The translations under genes and the position numbers were made by a program. Below, piece after piece: positions 40,788 to 50,233 of a DNA stretch of 64,000 bases (its first letter is position 1; each line of letters opens with the position of its first letter). The notes below the pieces were generated by a model that was given only the letters and a program-made list of their open reading frames with translations, had not been told where the DNA came from and searched no databases. Source of the DNA: Kaistia soli DSM 19436 (GTDB lineage: Bacteria; Pseudomonadota; Alphaproteobacteria; Rhizobiales; Kaistiaceae); the NCBI RefSeq assembly GCF_900129325.1, contig NZ_FQUP01000004.1:62001-126000 (forward strand), given 5' to 3'.

Positions 40788-41579
40788 TCAGACCCGAAGA
40801 AACTCTGCGGTAGATCCCGCGGTTTTCAAAGAGCCGCGAGATACTCGATCAAGTTTGAAGCCGCTTTGCTCGAGCTTCGCCCAAACGCGCTCGCGACCAT
40901 CAATTGAATGGCATTCGATGCCAATCTTGCGCGCGAGCCTGAGATCATTTCTATCCGAGTCAACTATGAACGGGACCTCACCGCCTTCGATATCTATTTT
41001 TAGATAGTCGACCTCTTTAGCCAGGAACTCACTTACGATACTCTCAAGGCCCACGCATTCGACAGATATAAAGTTCTGATCGCTGGGCTTTTCCTGCGTT
41101 TTCCTCGAGTGACTTTTAATTTCGGGAGCGGCGCTCATAAAGAGATGTCCAGGGGAGGCTCCGAGCGCCAAACACTTACAAGTGACGCTGTTCTGCATGT
41201 TGTTTCTAGTAATGTTCGAAACAAGCTTGTCGAACGTGGACGGAAAGGGTTCGATCGCGACGATCTGGCATTGTGGAGCCGATTTTTTCGCAAATAGGCT
41301 GAACGCTCCAATATTTGCGCCGGCGTCGATTACGGTTAGGGCATCGGAAGGAACCCGATATTCATCAGCGCACCACACAGCCCAAAGCGTAGTGAGGTCT
41401 TCAAAATCGTATATTATGAGCTTTTGACCTTGGTTATCATGAAGCTCAATCGGATAGCGGAGCTTTCTCAGCCCCAAAAAGGCTTGGATAACCGCTAGAT
41501 ATTCCCGAACGTTCCTAGTGCATCGACTGATTTCAGGAAGCCTGTCGATACTCTTGAGTCCCCGAATCATTCTGCGCAT
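40788..41579 (-). CDS. FkbM-family methyltransferase
   Basis: A 263-residue SAM-dependent methyltransferase: TVIDAGANIGAFSLFAKKSA (motif I), CQIVAIEPFPSTFDKLVSNI, VDYLKIDIEGGEVPFIVDSD (the IDIEGGE motif), RKIGIECHSIDGRERVWAKL. These enzymes O-methylate sugars or polyketides and often sit in surface polysaccharide loci. ATG 41579 is chosen because AGAGG lies eight bases upstream; the GTG at 41588 overlaps that site. Codon use is clearly more AT-rich than the surroundings, so recent transfer is likely. No other polysaccharide gene is adjacent. Confidence 0.9.
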   Translation of the reverse strand: MRRMIRGLKSIDRLPEISRCTRNVREYLAVIQAFLGLRKLRYPIELHDNQGQKLIIYDFEDLTTLWAVWCADEYRVPSDALTVIDAGANIGAFSLFAKKSAPQCQIVAIEPFPSTFDKLVSNITRNNMQNSVTCKCLALGASPGHLFMSAAPEIKSHSRKTQEKPSDQNFISVECVGLESIVSEFLAKEVDYLKIDIEGGEVPFIVDSDRNDLRLARKIGIECHSIDGRERVWAKLEQSGFKLDRVSRGSLKTAGSTAEFLRV

Positions 41580-42832
41580 GAACTTCACCTCTTTCGGCGA
41601 CCGGCACAGACAGAATGCTTGAGGATCACCGACGATGACCCATCCGGTGGTATCTAGCTAGGCAAGTCCGACCACTGTCAATCCTGCCAGATATCTTTGA
41701 GGAAATTGAAAGCTGATCTCATGCTGGTCGGCCCCGTCGTGCGATCGCGGCTACGTGAAGACCGACCTTCGATCCACGAAAAGGACTGGCGGATCCTGGG
41801 TTGTCTTCCTCACGATTTGGTCCGATAGATTGTCGGATACACTTCGGTGGGATCACGTGGTGACTTTTGATAACGAAGTTCATCTTCGACGTTTTATTTT
41901 GAATAATCGAATCGATGCTCTGGCTTCCGAACGTGTCTATGAAATGAGACCCCGCATCTGGACGGCAATGTCAGTCATGGCGCGAGAGGGCGATCGTATC
42001 GGCGGCCACAGGTTCGCGTTGCTATGGGAAGATACGTGGTCAGGCGTAAGGAAGCTACAATATTACAGTTTTCGGAGTAATTCCTTTTTAATTCTTTAAC
42101 AATAGTCGCCTTTTTGGGCACGATTTCCCACTCAGATGGGAGACTTGTCTCTGCCCTCGACCGTTTCTTACGAGAATACGATCTGGACGGATTGTCATAC
42201 TCGACTTTGCAAACGGCCAAATCGGCCTATGCGCTACTGCGAGAGGGTTTCCGGCTCGCGCTTGAGGGCTGGAATAACGGGTCGTCCGACGGTCTCTGGC
42301 GGTCTTCGAGGGGCTTGCCGCTCCTCTGCGAGTTTTGGGGGAGCGTTGGGCGACTATTCGTGCGCTCACGTATTAAGTCCGGCGATGCGCAAACACCGTC
42401 GGCGCTTGCTGCTGGATGGCGTTGGCGATTGGCGTGCCCCTCGCGTGGGGCTCCCCATAATTCAAAGCTTCACTTAGCCGGCCCTGTTTTACGACGGAGA
42501 CGTCCCGTGTTCGGACGCATTCCGATTCGGCGTCCTTCTTGGAATAGACCGCCAAATGAAAGCCAGTATCAGGAGGAGTGACGATCCACAATTTCGGGCC
42601 CGCTTCGAGTGGAACCGCGTTGAACTAATGGCTGCCATTGATGAGGTTCGGATGCAGGCGCTTGCACGAAGACGAGCCCAGCGAAGATCACGCGCCGGGC
42701 GGAGGCGGCGTCAGCGGGCCTTAGGGGGCCGTCATGACGCCGTCACACCAAGGCTTGCGCCACCGGCGAAGTTGAGTCGGAATCAGAGGAACCGGGAAGA
42801 ACTAGCGTCGGCCAGGGGCGGACGTCTGGCGC
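41580..42832. other. AT-richer 1.25-kb segment with no convincing gene
   Basis: Low-GC DNA continuous in style with the FkbM gene up to about 42300, then returning to high GC. Frames are short and none matches a family I know. A best candidate frame is listed at 41755. Probably part of the same acquired and decayed segment. Confidence 0.4.
41755..42099 (+). CDS. Possible hypothetical protein
   Basis: A 114-codon frame from GTG, containing WDHVVTFDNEVHLRRFILNN and RIDALASERVYEMRPRIWTA. It lacks a clear ribosome site and a known domain. Composition matches the acquired segment. May be spurious or a gene fragment. Confidence 0.25.
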   Translation: MKTDLRSTKRTGGSWVVFLTIWSDRLSDTLRWDHVVTFDNEVHLRRFILNNRIDALASERVYEMRPRIWTAMSVMAREGDRIGGHRFALLWEDTWSGVRKLQYYSFRSNSFLIL

Positions 42833-43711
42833 TCAGGCCACCGACTGCTGCCGTCGGTCGCGGGCGGGGGTCACCCCGAACAGCCGTCCATACTCGCGCG
42901 TGAACTGGGGGACACTCTCATAGCCAACGCTATAGGCGGCGTTGCCGATCGGTTCGCCCGCCGACAGCATCAGGCGCCTCGCTTCGATCAGGCGAAGCTT
43001 CTTCTGGAACTGCAAGGGCGTCAGTGACGTGATGGCGCGGAAGTGCTCGTGGAACGCAGAGAGGCCCATTCCCGCGGTGCTCGCCAACTGCTCGACGCGC
43101 AGCGGCGCCGCGAGCTCGGAGCGGATCAGGTTGACGGCGCGGGCGATGCGTTGCGCATGGCTGCCAGGGATCCCCAGCGCGCGGATGGCGCCGCCATGAC
43201 GGCCGGACAGCAGCCAGAAATGCAGCTCGCGCAGCAGCTGCGCCTGGAGAATCGGGATCGTTGCCGGCCTGTCCACGAGCTTCAGCAAGCGCAGCGCCGC
43301 GTCGGCAACCTCGCTCTCCGTCGGGTCGACCCGGATCGGGGCGCCGGCCAGAAAGGGAGCCGCCCCCATCTCCGTGACGAGTTCAGCCACCACGGCTGGA
43401 TCAATCTCGAAGACGATGGAGATGTACGGCCTGGCCAGATTGGCCTCGGTGATCTGGCTCACCGTGGGCACGTCTGCGGTGATCAGCAGCGACTCGCCGG
43501 GACGGAGATCGAAGGTGCTGGCGCCCATGGCCACGTGCTTGCGGCCCTGTAGCACCAGGGCGACGAGCGGCCGGTTGATCGCATACTGAATCGCCGTCGG
43601 CATCGTCTCCCGCACCACGGCAAGCCCTGGGATCGGGGTCGTGGCCACGCCGTGTGCGTCGGCATGGGGTTCAGCGAAGCGGGCGGCTGTGGCGAGCAGC
43701 GTCTCTGTCAT
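42833..43711 (-). CDS. AraC-family regulator (AraC_N domain)
   Basis: A 292-residue activator. The N-terminal ligand domain includes IQYAINRPLVALVLQGRKHV and LRPGESLLITADVPTVSQIT (the AraC_N/PF06719 pattern); the C-terminal double helix-turn-helix includes PLRVEQLASTAGMGLSAFHE, HFRAITSLTPLQFQKKLRL, IGNAAYSVGYESVPQFTREY. It is divergent (139 bases) from an SDR gene, the common arrangement in which it activates that reductase. The effector is unknown. Confidence 0.93.
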   Translation of the reverse strand: MTETLLATAARFAEPHADAHGVATTPIPGLAVVRETMPTAIQYAINRPLVALVLQGRKHVAMGASTFDLRPGESLLITADVPTVSQITEANLARPYISIVFEIDPAVVAELVTEMGAAPFLAGAPIRVDPTESEVADAALRLLKLVDRPATIPILQAQLLRELHFWLLSGRHGGAIRALGIPGSHAQRIARAVNLIRSELAAPLRVEQLASTAGMGLSAFHEHFRAITSLTPLQFQKKLRLIEARRLMLSAGEPIGNAAYSVGYESVPQFTREYGRLFGVTPARDRRQQSVA

Positions 43712-43850
43712 GGCCTCACCCTATCCTGCGCAGCGAGTGCACTCAAGCGTCGCGGACTATCAGGCAAGAAATGGCGAGCATCCGGCAACTCTGCCGGCCG
43801 CGGCTGCGCGATTGTTTCTCCAGCGAAAACGCTGATCAAGGAGCAAGCGC

Positions 43851-44606
43851 ATGACCACCATCTCGATCGTCACCGGGGGCAGCCGCGGCCTCGGCCGCAA
43901 CACCGCCATCAGCATCGCGCGTCATGGCGGCGATGTGATCCTCACCTATCGGAGCGGCGCCGCCAACGCCGCGGCCACCGTGGCCGAGATCGAGGCGCTG
44001 GGCCGCAGGGCGGTGGCCCTGAAGCTCGATACCGGCATCGTCGCCAGCTTCCCGGGCTTCGTCGACGCCGTTCGCTCCACGCTCAGGGACATATGGGGTC
44101 GCGAGAGCTTCGACCACCTCGTCAACAATGCCGGCCACGGCGAAATGGCCAGCTTCGCCGAGACGACCGAGGCACAGTTCGACGCCCTGTTCGACGTTCA
44201 TGTGAAGGGCGTCTATTTCCTCACCCAGGCGCTCCTGCCGCTGATGGTGGATGGCGGGCGGATCGTCAATTTCTCCAGCGGCCTCACCCGCGCCAGCTAT
44301 CCCGGCTTTTCCGCCTATTCCGCGGCCAAGGGCGCCGTGGAGATCCTGACGCTCTACATGGCGAAGGAACTGGGCAGCCGCGGCATCACCGCCAACACCA
44401 TTGCGCCGGGAGCGATCGAAACCGACTTCCTCGGCGGCGCCGTCCGCGATACGCCGGCCTATAACGAGGCCTTCGCGAGCATCATCGCGCTTGGCCGCGT
44501 CGGCCTGCCTGACGACATCGGCCCCGCTGTCGCGAGCCTGCTCGGTTCCGACAACCGCTGGGTAACCGCGCAGCGCATCGAGGTGTCGGGCGGCCAGAAC
44601 ATCTAG
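43851..44606 (+). CDS. Short-chain dehydrogenase/reductase
   Basis: A 251-residue NAD(P)-dependent oxidoreductase: ISIVTGGSRGLGRNTAISIA (cofactor motif TGxxxGxG), HLVNNAGHGEM, IVNFSSGLTRASYPGFSAYS with the catalytic Ser and Tyr-x3-Lys (YSAAK), GITANTIAPGAIETDF. AAGGAG is eight bases upstream of ATG 43851. A strong hairpin follows its stop. Substrate unknown; probably controlled by the divergent AraC protein. Confidence 0.94.
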   Translation: MTTISIVTGGSRGLGRNTAISIARHGGDVILTYRSGAANAAATVAEIEALGRRAVALKLDTGIVASFPGFVDAVRSTLRDIWGRESFDHLVNNAGHGEMASFAETTEAQFDALFDVHVKGVYFLTQALLPLMVDGGRIVNFSSGLTRASYPGFSAYSAAKGAVEILTLYMAKELGSRGITANTIAPGAIETDFLGGAVRDTPAYNEAFASIIALGRVGLPDDIGPAVASLLGSDNRWVTAQRIEVSGGQNI

Positions 44607-44621
44607 GCCGCGACGTCTGCT

Positions 44622-44662
44622 ACCGGCGCGGGACGGCCCGACCTGCCCGCGCCGGTTTGTTG
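44622..44662 (+). terminator. Terminator after the SDR gene
   Basis: A perfect 11-bp GC-rich stem (ACCGGCGCGGG at 44622-44632, CCCGCGCCGGT at 44646-44656; 13-base loop), followed by TTGTTG, 16 bases after the SDR stop. The weak T tract makes it an intermediate-strength terminator. Confidence 0.65.
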
Positions 44663-44964
44663 CGGCCACCTATGCATTGCGGCAGATCCCCGGGCTCGAC
44701 CGGGATTGCCCTCAAGTCGGACATTGAGCGGACATCATTCCCCAACAGCAGACATGGCCGGCCGAATCTACCGCAATGTTGTCGGCGGGGCTCGTCATGG
44801 CGAATACGCACGCCGACGAGCGAAGGTCGGACCACGACGAAGTTACACGCTCTGTCGCGCGCCTCGGTCACGATTAATCACGGCAGCAGGCAGCTGACTT
44901 CGGCGAGGGTCGTCGGCCATGCAAGAGGTCGAGCCTGCGATAGATTCTTGAATCCGGCTCCTGG
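44663..44964. other. Intergenic, rhizobial-style repeat sequence
   Basis: No gene. Contains GTCGGACATTGAGCGGACATC at about 44718-44738, i.e. two spaced copies of the word GGACAT, a kind of intergenic sequence I associate with rhizobia from general familiarity. Function unknown. Confidence 0.35.
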
Positions 44965-46035
44965 TCACTCTCGCCCAGATCGGGCCGAACATGCAGACCT
45001 GTGTACAACCGACGCCTCAGCCTTCTTCCAGGCGTCGAAGCCGCCTTCGATGTGGCGGGCGGTCTTGAGGCCGGCATCCTGCGCCGCTTGCACGGCCATG
45101 GCCGAACGTTCGCCGAATGCGCAGTAGAAGACGATCCGCTTGCCGCCGTCGGCCGCCAGCGCATGCAGCATGCCACCGGCGTCGAGATTCTCCTGCAGCG
45201 CGGGGTACGGGGCATGGAGCGAGCCGGGGATGACCCCGTGGCGCTCGCGTTCGGTCTTCTCGCGCAGGTCGACCAGCGTCACGTCGCTGCGGCCGCGCAT
45301 GTCCATCGCCTCCTTCGCCGAGACAGACCAGCCCTTGCGAGCGATGTCGTCCTGGTGCAGGCCGATGCGGATGTTGGCTGGAACCGCGACGTCCATCATC
45401 TTTGGATTGGGCAGGTTCAGGCTGTTCATCAGGTCGACATACTCGTCGATCGATTTTACCCGCAGCCGCGGATTGAAGCGCTTTTCCTCGCCGATTGTGG
45501 AGACCGTGTCGCCCTTGTAGTCATGCGCCGGATAGAGCAGCGTCTCGTCCGGCAGGCGCAGCAGCTTGTTGAAAATCGAGTCGTATTGCGCGCGCGGATT
45601 GCCGTTCTGGAAATCGGTGCGGCCCGTGCCGCGTATGAGCAGCGTGTCGCCGGTGAAGACGCGGCCGCCCATTACATAGGAATAGGAATCGTCGGTGTGG
45701 CCGGGCGTGTAGAGCGCATCGAGGCTCAGGCCCTCGATGGTGATGCGGTCGCCGTCCGCGACGCGCATCGAGACGACGTCGGCCTTGGTCTGCTCGCCCA
45801 TGACGGTGATACAATGCGTGTGGTCGCGCAGCGCGCCGAGGCCGGTGATGTGGTCGGCGTGCAGATGCGTGTCGACCGCCTTGACCAGCCGCAGATCGAG
45901 CTCGCGCACGAGCTGCAGGTAGCGATCGACCTTTTCGAGCACGGGGTCGATGATCAGCGCCTCGCCACCCGGCCGGCTGGCCAGAAGGTAGGTGTAGGTG
46001 CCGGATACGCTGTCGAACAGCTGTCGGAAGATCAT
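44965..46035 (-). CDS. Persulfide dioxygenase (ETHE1-like MBL fold) fused to rhodanese
   Basis: A 356-residue two-domain protein for sulfide/persulfide oxidation. Residues 1-235 are a beta-lactamase-fold dioxygenase: VDTHLHADHITGLGALRDHT (HxHxDH), LYTPGHTDDSYSYVMGG (Fe His), VFTGDTLLIRGTGRTDFQNG (Fe Asp), LLYPAHDYKGDTVS. Residues about 250-350 are a rhodanese domain with active-site loop VFYCAFGERS. The fusion should turn glutathione persulfide into sulfite and then move sulfur to thiosulfate. ATG 46035 has GGAG six bases upstream. It lies 102 bases after the peroxiredoxin gene on the same strand, so the two likely form an operon. Confidence 0.9.
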   Translation of the reverse strand: MIFRQLFDSVSGTYTYLLASRPGGEALIIDPVLEKVDRYLQLVRELDLRLVKAVDTHLHADHITGLGALRDHTHCITVMGEQTKADVVSMRVADGDRITIEGLSLDALYTPGHTDDSYSYVMGGRVFTGDTLLIRGTGRTDFQNGNPRAQYDSIFNKLLRLPDETLLYPAHDYKGDTVSTIGEEKRFNPRLRVKSIDEYVDLMNSLNLPNPKMMDVAVPANIRIGLHQDDIARKGWSVSAKEAMDMRGRSDVTLVDLREKTERERHGVIPGSLHAPYPALQENLDAGGMLHALAADGGKRIVFYCAFGERSAMAVQAAQDAGLKTARHIEGGFDAWKKAEASVVHRSACSARSGRE

Positions 46036-46137
46036 GGTCCGCTCCATCATTCGCAAAAGGATTTCGGCCGAACGCAGACGACAGCCCGTCGTTGCGTATC
46101 CTTCGGGGACGGGCGAACCGTCCCCGAAGCGGTGCGC

Positions 46138-46803
46138 CTAGGTCAGGACCGGCTGCGGCACGATGCGGATATAGGGCTTCGGCTCCTTCCAGCCCTGCGG
46201 ATAGAGCTGCTTCGCTTCGTCGTTGGAGACAGAGCCGGCGATGATCACGTCGTCGCCCGGCTTCCAGTTTACTGGCGTGGCGAGGCGGTGCTTGGCGGTC
46301 AGCTGCAGCGAGTCGACGACGCGCAGCACCTCGTCGAAGTTGCGGCCAGTGGTCATCGGATAGGAGATCACGAGCTTGATCTTCTTGTCCGGCCCGATGA
46401 CGTAGACGTTGCGGACGGTCTGGTTGTCGGACGCCGTCCGGCCGTCGGACGTGTCGCCGGCAGCGGCGGGCAGCATGTCATAGGCCTTGGAGACGGCGAG
46501 CGTCGGATCGCCGATCATCGGGAAGTTGGGGGCCATGCCCTGCGTTTCGCCGATGTCCCTGGCCCAGCCGGCGTGCTTGTCGACCGGGTCGACGCTGAGG
46601 CCGATGATCTTGACTCCGCGCTTGTCGAATTCGGGCTTCATGCGGGCCATGTAGCCCAGCTCTGTGGTGCAGACCGGCGTGTAGTCCTTGGGGTGCGAGA
46701 ACAGGATGCCCCAATCCTTGCCTAGCCACTCGTAAAACGAGATCGGACCCTGGGTCGTCTCGGCGGTGAAATCCGGTGCCAAATCGTTGATGCGAAGCGA
46801 CAT
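46138..46803 (-). CDS. 1-Cys peroxiredoxin (Prx6 type)
   Basis: A 221-residue thiol peroxidase with peroxidatic Cys45 in FSHPKDYTPVCTTELGYMAR. The Prx6-type C-terminal arm is present (SYPMTTGRNFDEVLRVVDSL, TPVNWKPGDDVIIAGSV). No resolving Cys in the usual 2-Cys position is seen. ATG 46803 is preceded by GGAAGGGAAG. First gene of a likely operon with the persulfide dioxygenase, divergent from the BTAD regulator, which fits reduction of peroxides or persulfides under sulfur stress. Confidence 0.94.
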   Translation of the reverse strand: MSLRINDLAPDFTAETTQGPISFYEWLGKDWGILFSHPKDYTPVCTTELGYMARMKPEFDKRGVKIIGLSVDPVDKHAGWARDIGETQGMAPNFPMIGDPTLAVSKAYDMLPAAAGDTSDGRTASDNQTVRNVYVIGPDKKIKLVISYPMTTGRNFDEVLRVVDSLQLTAKHRLATPVNWKPGDDVIIAGSVSNDEAKQLYPQGWKEPKPYIRIVPQPVLT

Positions 46804-46937
46804 GATGCTTCCCTTCCTGGTTGAATGTGTCGAGGTGGGCAGGTTACGAGTGCTCCGTTCCGCGAGCGTTCCCCGAAGTAGCAATCGTTGCGGCGAAGAC
46901 GTCCGGGCCGCGCCGGATCCGTCTCGGGCAGGGAAAC

Positions 46938-48662
46938 ATGGTGCAGCTGGTCATTCATTTACTGGGGCGCTTCGCCGTCCGCGTCGGCGGCGAGGAGGTT
47001 CCCCCGATCGCCTGGAAGCGCGATCGCGCCGCCGCTATCGTCAAACTGTTGGCAATCTCGCCGCAGCACAGGATCCATCGCGAGCAGATCATGGAGGCGT
47101 TCTGGCCCGACCAGGATGCCGAGCTGGCTGGGGCCAACCTCCGCAAGGCGATCCATTTTGCCCGCCGCGCCATGGGTGCGCATGACCTGATCGCGGTCAA
47201 CAAGGAGATCGTCGCCTTCGCCGACGAGGTCGATCTCGTGACCGACCTGGAACGGTTCGAGGCGGCGGCGAAGCGCGCCCTGCGCAGCGGCGACCCGGCC
47301 GAATGCGAGGCGGCGGCCGACCTCAATAGCGGCGTCCTGCTGCCCGACGACCGTTTCCTGGAATGGCTGGACGCTCCGCGCGAGCGGCTGCAGCAGCTCA
47401 ATCGGTCGGTGCTCCGGACCGGCCGGCTCTGGCACCGTCTGATCGCCCTCGACCCGACCGACGAAGAGGCGCAGCGCGCGCTGATGCAGGCGGCGCTCGA
47501 CGCCGGAAACCGCGGCGAGGCGATCCGCCAGTTCGATCAACTGCGCGAGCGACTGCATGCCGAGCTCGGCGTCGGTCCGAGCAAGGCTTCGATCGAGCTC
47601 TATGAGCGGGCGCTGGCGCTGTCCGGCGTCGAACCGGCGTTGCCGGCCGAGCGCATCCGTGCCTCGATCGCCTGGGCGCTGGTGCATCTGCAGAGCGGCG
47701 AGTTCGACAAGGCGGCCGAGCTCGCCCGCGAGACGCGCGCGCAGGCATTCGATAGCGGTCTGGCCCGAGAGGTCGGCGAGGCGGGCGCGGTTCTCGGCCT
47801 GACGGCGCATATGCAGGGGCGCTGGCCGCAACTGTTCCGCAGCGAGTTCACCGAATGGGTGCGTAGCCGGGACGATTTCGTCCCTTCTGTCTTCGACGGA
47901 CATCTCTGCCTCGCCGAGTTCTGCTTGTGCGACGCCAAGGGGCACGCTGCCATCGCCGCGTCCGCACGGGAGCTCATGTGCGTCGCCGAGGAGGCCGATT
48001 CAATCGCCGGCCGCGCTTTGGCCGGCCTGATCCTCGGCGAGATTGCCCGCTGCGCCGGCGACCTCGACGCGGCGGAGAAGCATCTGACCGAGGCGGAGCG
48101 CCTGCATGTCGGCGCCAATGCGCTGTCGGGCCGCGTCCTTGTGTTGGAGCGGCTGGCCGAGATCGCGCTGGCGCGCGGCCAGAAATGGCAGGCCGGCCGG
48201 CTGATCCAGCGGGCGCTCGGCGACGCCGCGCAATCCTGGCTCTCCAATCATCTGTTGCTACGCCTGCAGGCGCTGGCGGTCAGGGCGGCGACGACGCCGG
48301 AAAAGGTCGAAGAAGCGATCCTGACCGGCGACCGGCTGCTGACGCCGGGCGCGTGCCAGCCCTGTTCGATGGCGCTGCGCATCGCCTCCACCGTCGCTCT
48401 GACGCAAGCGGGGAAGTTGGAACAGGTCGATCGCCGCCTGAACGAGGCCGAACGCATCGCCGGTATGTGGCAGGGCGGCCCCTGGGCGGCGGCGCTCTGG
48501 GAGGCGCGCGGCTTGCAGCGGCAGGCGCAGGCGAACCCCGTTCGGGCGCTCGCCGCTTTCGCGGAGGCGGCGGCGCGCTACGAGGAGCTGGGCCGCCCGC
48601 TGGACCAGGCCCGCTGCAACGGCCGCATGTCTGATGTGATGCCGGAGCACGCACCGCGATAG
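46938..48662 (+). CDS. BTAD-domain (SARP-like) transcriptional regulator with TPR-like C-terminus
   Basis: A 574-residue protein. Residues 1-95 form an OmpR-type winged helix (MVQLVIHLLGRFAVRVGGEE, RIHREQIMEAFWPDQDAELA); residues about 100-240 are the bacterial transcriptional activation domain (DLERFEAAAKRALRSGDPAE, PTDEEAQRALMQAALDAGNR, RLHAELGVGPSKASIELYER); the rest is helical TPR-like repeats (ALAGLILGEIARCAGDLDAA). ATG 46938 follows AGGGAAAC. Divergent (134 bases) from the peroxiredoxin/persulfide dioxygenase pair, its most likely target. BTAD regulators are mainly known from actinomycetes. Confidence 0.9.
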   Translation: MVQLVIHLLGRFAVRVGGEEVPPIAWKRDRAAAIVKLLAISPQHRIHREQIMEAFWPDQDAELAGANLRKAIHFARRAMGAHDLIAVNKEIVAFADEVDLVTDLERFEAAAKRALRSGDPAECEAAADLNSGVLLPDDRFLEWLDAPRERLQQLNRSVLRTGRLWHRLIALDPTDEEAQRALMQAALDAGNRGEAIRQFDQLRERLHAELGVGPSKASIELYERALALSGVEPALPAERIRASIAWALVHLQSGEFDKAAELARETRAQAFDSGLAREVGEAGAVLGLTAHMQGRWPQLFRSEFTEWVRSRDDFVPSVFDGHLCLAEFCLCDAKGHAAIAASARELMCVAEEADSIAGRALAGLILGEIARCAGDLDAAEKHLTEAERLHVGANALSGRVLVLERLAEIALARGQKWQAGRLIQRALGDAAQSWLSNHLLLRLQALAVRAATTPEKVEEAILTGDRLLTPGACQPCSMALRIASTVALTQAGKLEQVDRRLNEAERIAGMWQGGPWAAALWEARGLQRQAQANPVRALAAFAEAAARYEELGRPLDQARCNGRMSDVMPEHAPR

Positions 48663-48896
48663 CGGGGCAGCACACGATGGCAGGAAGCCGGTAGTCTCAA
48701 TGCTTTGCATCTGCACGTCTGCGCAACGCGAACTGTCCGGTGCCAGTCTGTCGCACTGTCGAGGCGCGCCACACTCGCTCGTTTGTCCCAAAGCTCGCTG
48801 GGGTATCCCATCTGGCTACAGCAAAAAGTCGTTGTGCATCCGTGTTTGAGTGTGCTTCGAAGCTTGAGGCGGCACTGGCTTCCGCGGGGCTAAGAA

Positions 48897-49901
48897 TTGG
48901 CGGAACGTCAAGATCCGGACGACACGGATGAAACGCGTATCGGAACGGATGCCAAGCTTTATCGGCTGAAGCGTCTGTCGACGGCCGATTTCGAGTCCGG
49001 GGAGCGTTTCGACGCCTGGCGCGAGACTGCCTACAGCATTGCGAATCTGGAGCCTCCCAAAGCTGAAGACGGCGAACTGGTGGGCATCAAACGGGCTGTG
49101 CGCGGCGCGATAGGACTTTTCGCCAGCCATGAAGGTTCTGTGCATCGCACGCTCGTCACACCGGCTGCACGGCGGAGCGGCGGGCTGGATGCCATCATCA
49201 TCTCGATGATGGCGACGGGAAGCGTCGGGCTTGAGAGCGCCGGCGGCCCGCAATCGACGACACCCTCCGGCCGGCTCGTTGCCTATGACGCGACCCGTCC
49301 CATGCGCTACCACTGGAGCATCGGGAAGGAAGTCTATCTCGTGTTGCCGCGGACCAAGGCATTGGAGGCATTCGGGGGTGAATTGCCCGGCCTTGTTCTG
49401 CCGCTCGATACGGTCCCGCTCGGCGTTATGGTCCGCGACCAGATGGCAGCACTGGACCTCCATGCCGATCACCTCGACCCCAAAGAAATGGCAATCGCGC
49501 TCGACGCGCTGCACACATTGGCGCTGCTTCTGCTCCAGCGTATTGGACGGGGACTGAATGGGAGGAACGAGCCGGATCCGAATGCGCTCTTCCTCGCGTC
49601 CAAGCGCTTCATCCAGGTCAACTACAATCTGATGGACCTTTCGCCGGACACCATTGCCCATGCCGTGGGGTGCTCGCGGGCGACGCTGTATCGGGCCTTC
49701 GCGCAAAATGACGCGACCATCATGGAGACGGTCCGCGACGTCCGGCTCGCCATGTCACGCAAATTCATTGAGGCCGGTATGGAGCGCAGCATATCCGTCA
49801 TCGCCTATGATTGCGGCTTCAAGGACGTATCATCGTTCGGAAAGCAGTTTCGCAGCCGGTTTGGCGTCTCGCCGAGTGCGTGGCGCGACCAATTCCGCTG
49901 A
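48897..49901 (+). CDS. AraC-family regulator (AraC_binding_2 domain)
   Basis: A 334-residue activator. The N-terminal half matches the AraC_binding_2 pattern (LSTADFESGERFDAWRETAY, LEPPKAEDGELVGIKRAVRG, GRLVAYDATRPMRYHWSIGK); the C-terminus carries the AraC helices (DLSPDTIAHAVGCSRATLYR, ISVIAYDCGFKDVSSFGKQF, RSRFGVSPSAWRDQ). The start appears to be TTG 48897 without a good ribosome site, so the true start is uncertain. It lies 332 bases before the autotransporter gene in the same orientation and may regulate that cluster. Confidence 0.88.
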   Translation: MAERQDPDDTDETRIGTDAKLYRLKRLSTADFESGERFDAWRETAYSIANLEPPKAEDGELVGIKRAVRGAIGLFASHEGSVHRTLVTPAARRSGGLDAIIISMMATGSVGLESAGGPQSTTPSGRLVAYDATRPMRYHWSIGKEVYLVLPRTKALEAFGGELPGLVLPLDTVPLGVMVRDQMAALDLHADHLDPKEMAIALDALHTLALLLLQRIGRGLNGRNEPDPNALFLASKRFIQVNYNLMDLSPDTIAHAVGCSRATLYRAFAQNDATIMETVRDVRLAMSRKFIEAGMERSISVIAYDCGFKDVSSFGKQFRSRFGVSPSAWRDQFR

Positions 49902-50233
49902 CTGAACACCCCTCCCGCGAGCCTAGAATCCATCCTCCGATCGGTGCGCAACTGCTTGACGCTTCACGGCGACCGCTGTGCGGCGCGCGCGCCGGCACGC
50001 GGGGTCATCCGTACCCGGAAAACCGTTCAGGCGTCTCAAGTTTCGTCGTCGTGTATCACGCAGCCCGGCGCGGCCAAAAAGCGGTTGCACGTGTCGCCGA
50101 CGCCATGCTTTTCCGGCTTTCAAAGGTCATCGGGTGAGTGGCGCTCCAACGCCGACATCTGGGCCGGAAGCACTCCCTCGGAGGCGATGCGTCGTGGTTC
50201 ACGCTCGCCCATCCCGATCAGAGGATCTCGACG
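49902..50233. other. Upstream region of the autotransporter
   Basis: No gene. High-GC leader with no clear dyad; presumably carries the autotransporter promoter. Frames here are short and without family resemblance. Confidence 0.4.

Noticed and set aside
42114-42830. Several overlapping short frames on both strands as genes
   Set aside because: No ribosome sites, families or consistent codon use; products look like random high-Arg translations.
45001-46725. 574-codon plus-strand frame
   Set aside because: Antisense of the persulfide dioxygenase and peroxiredoxin genes; no ribosome site or domain.
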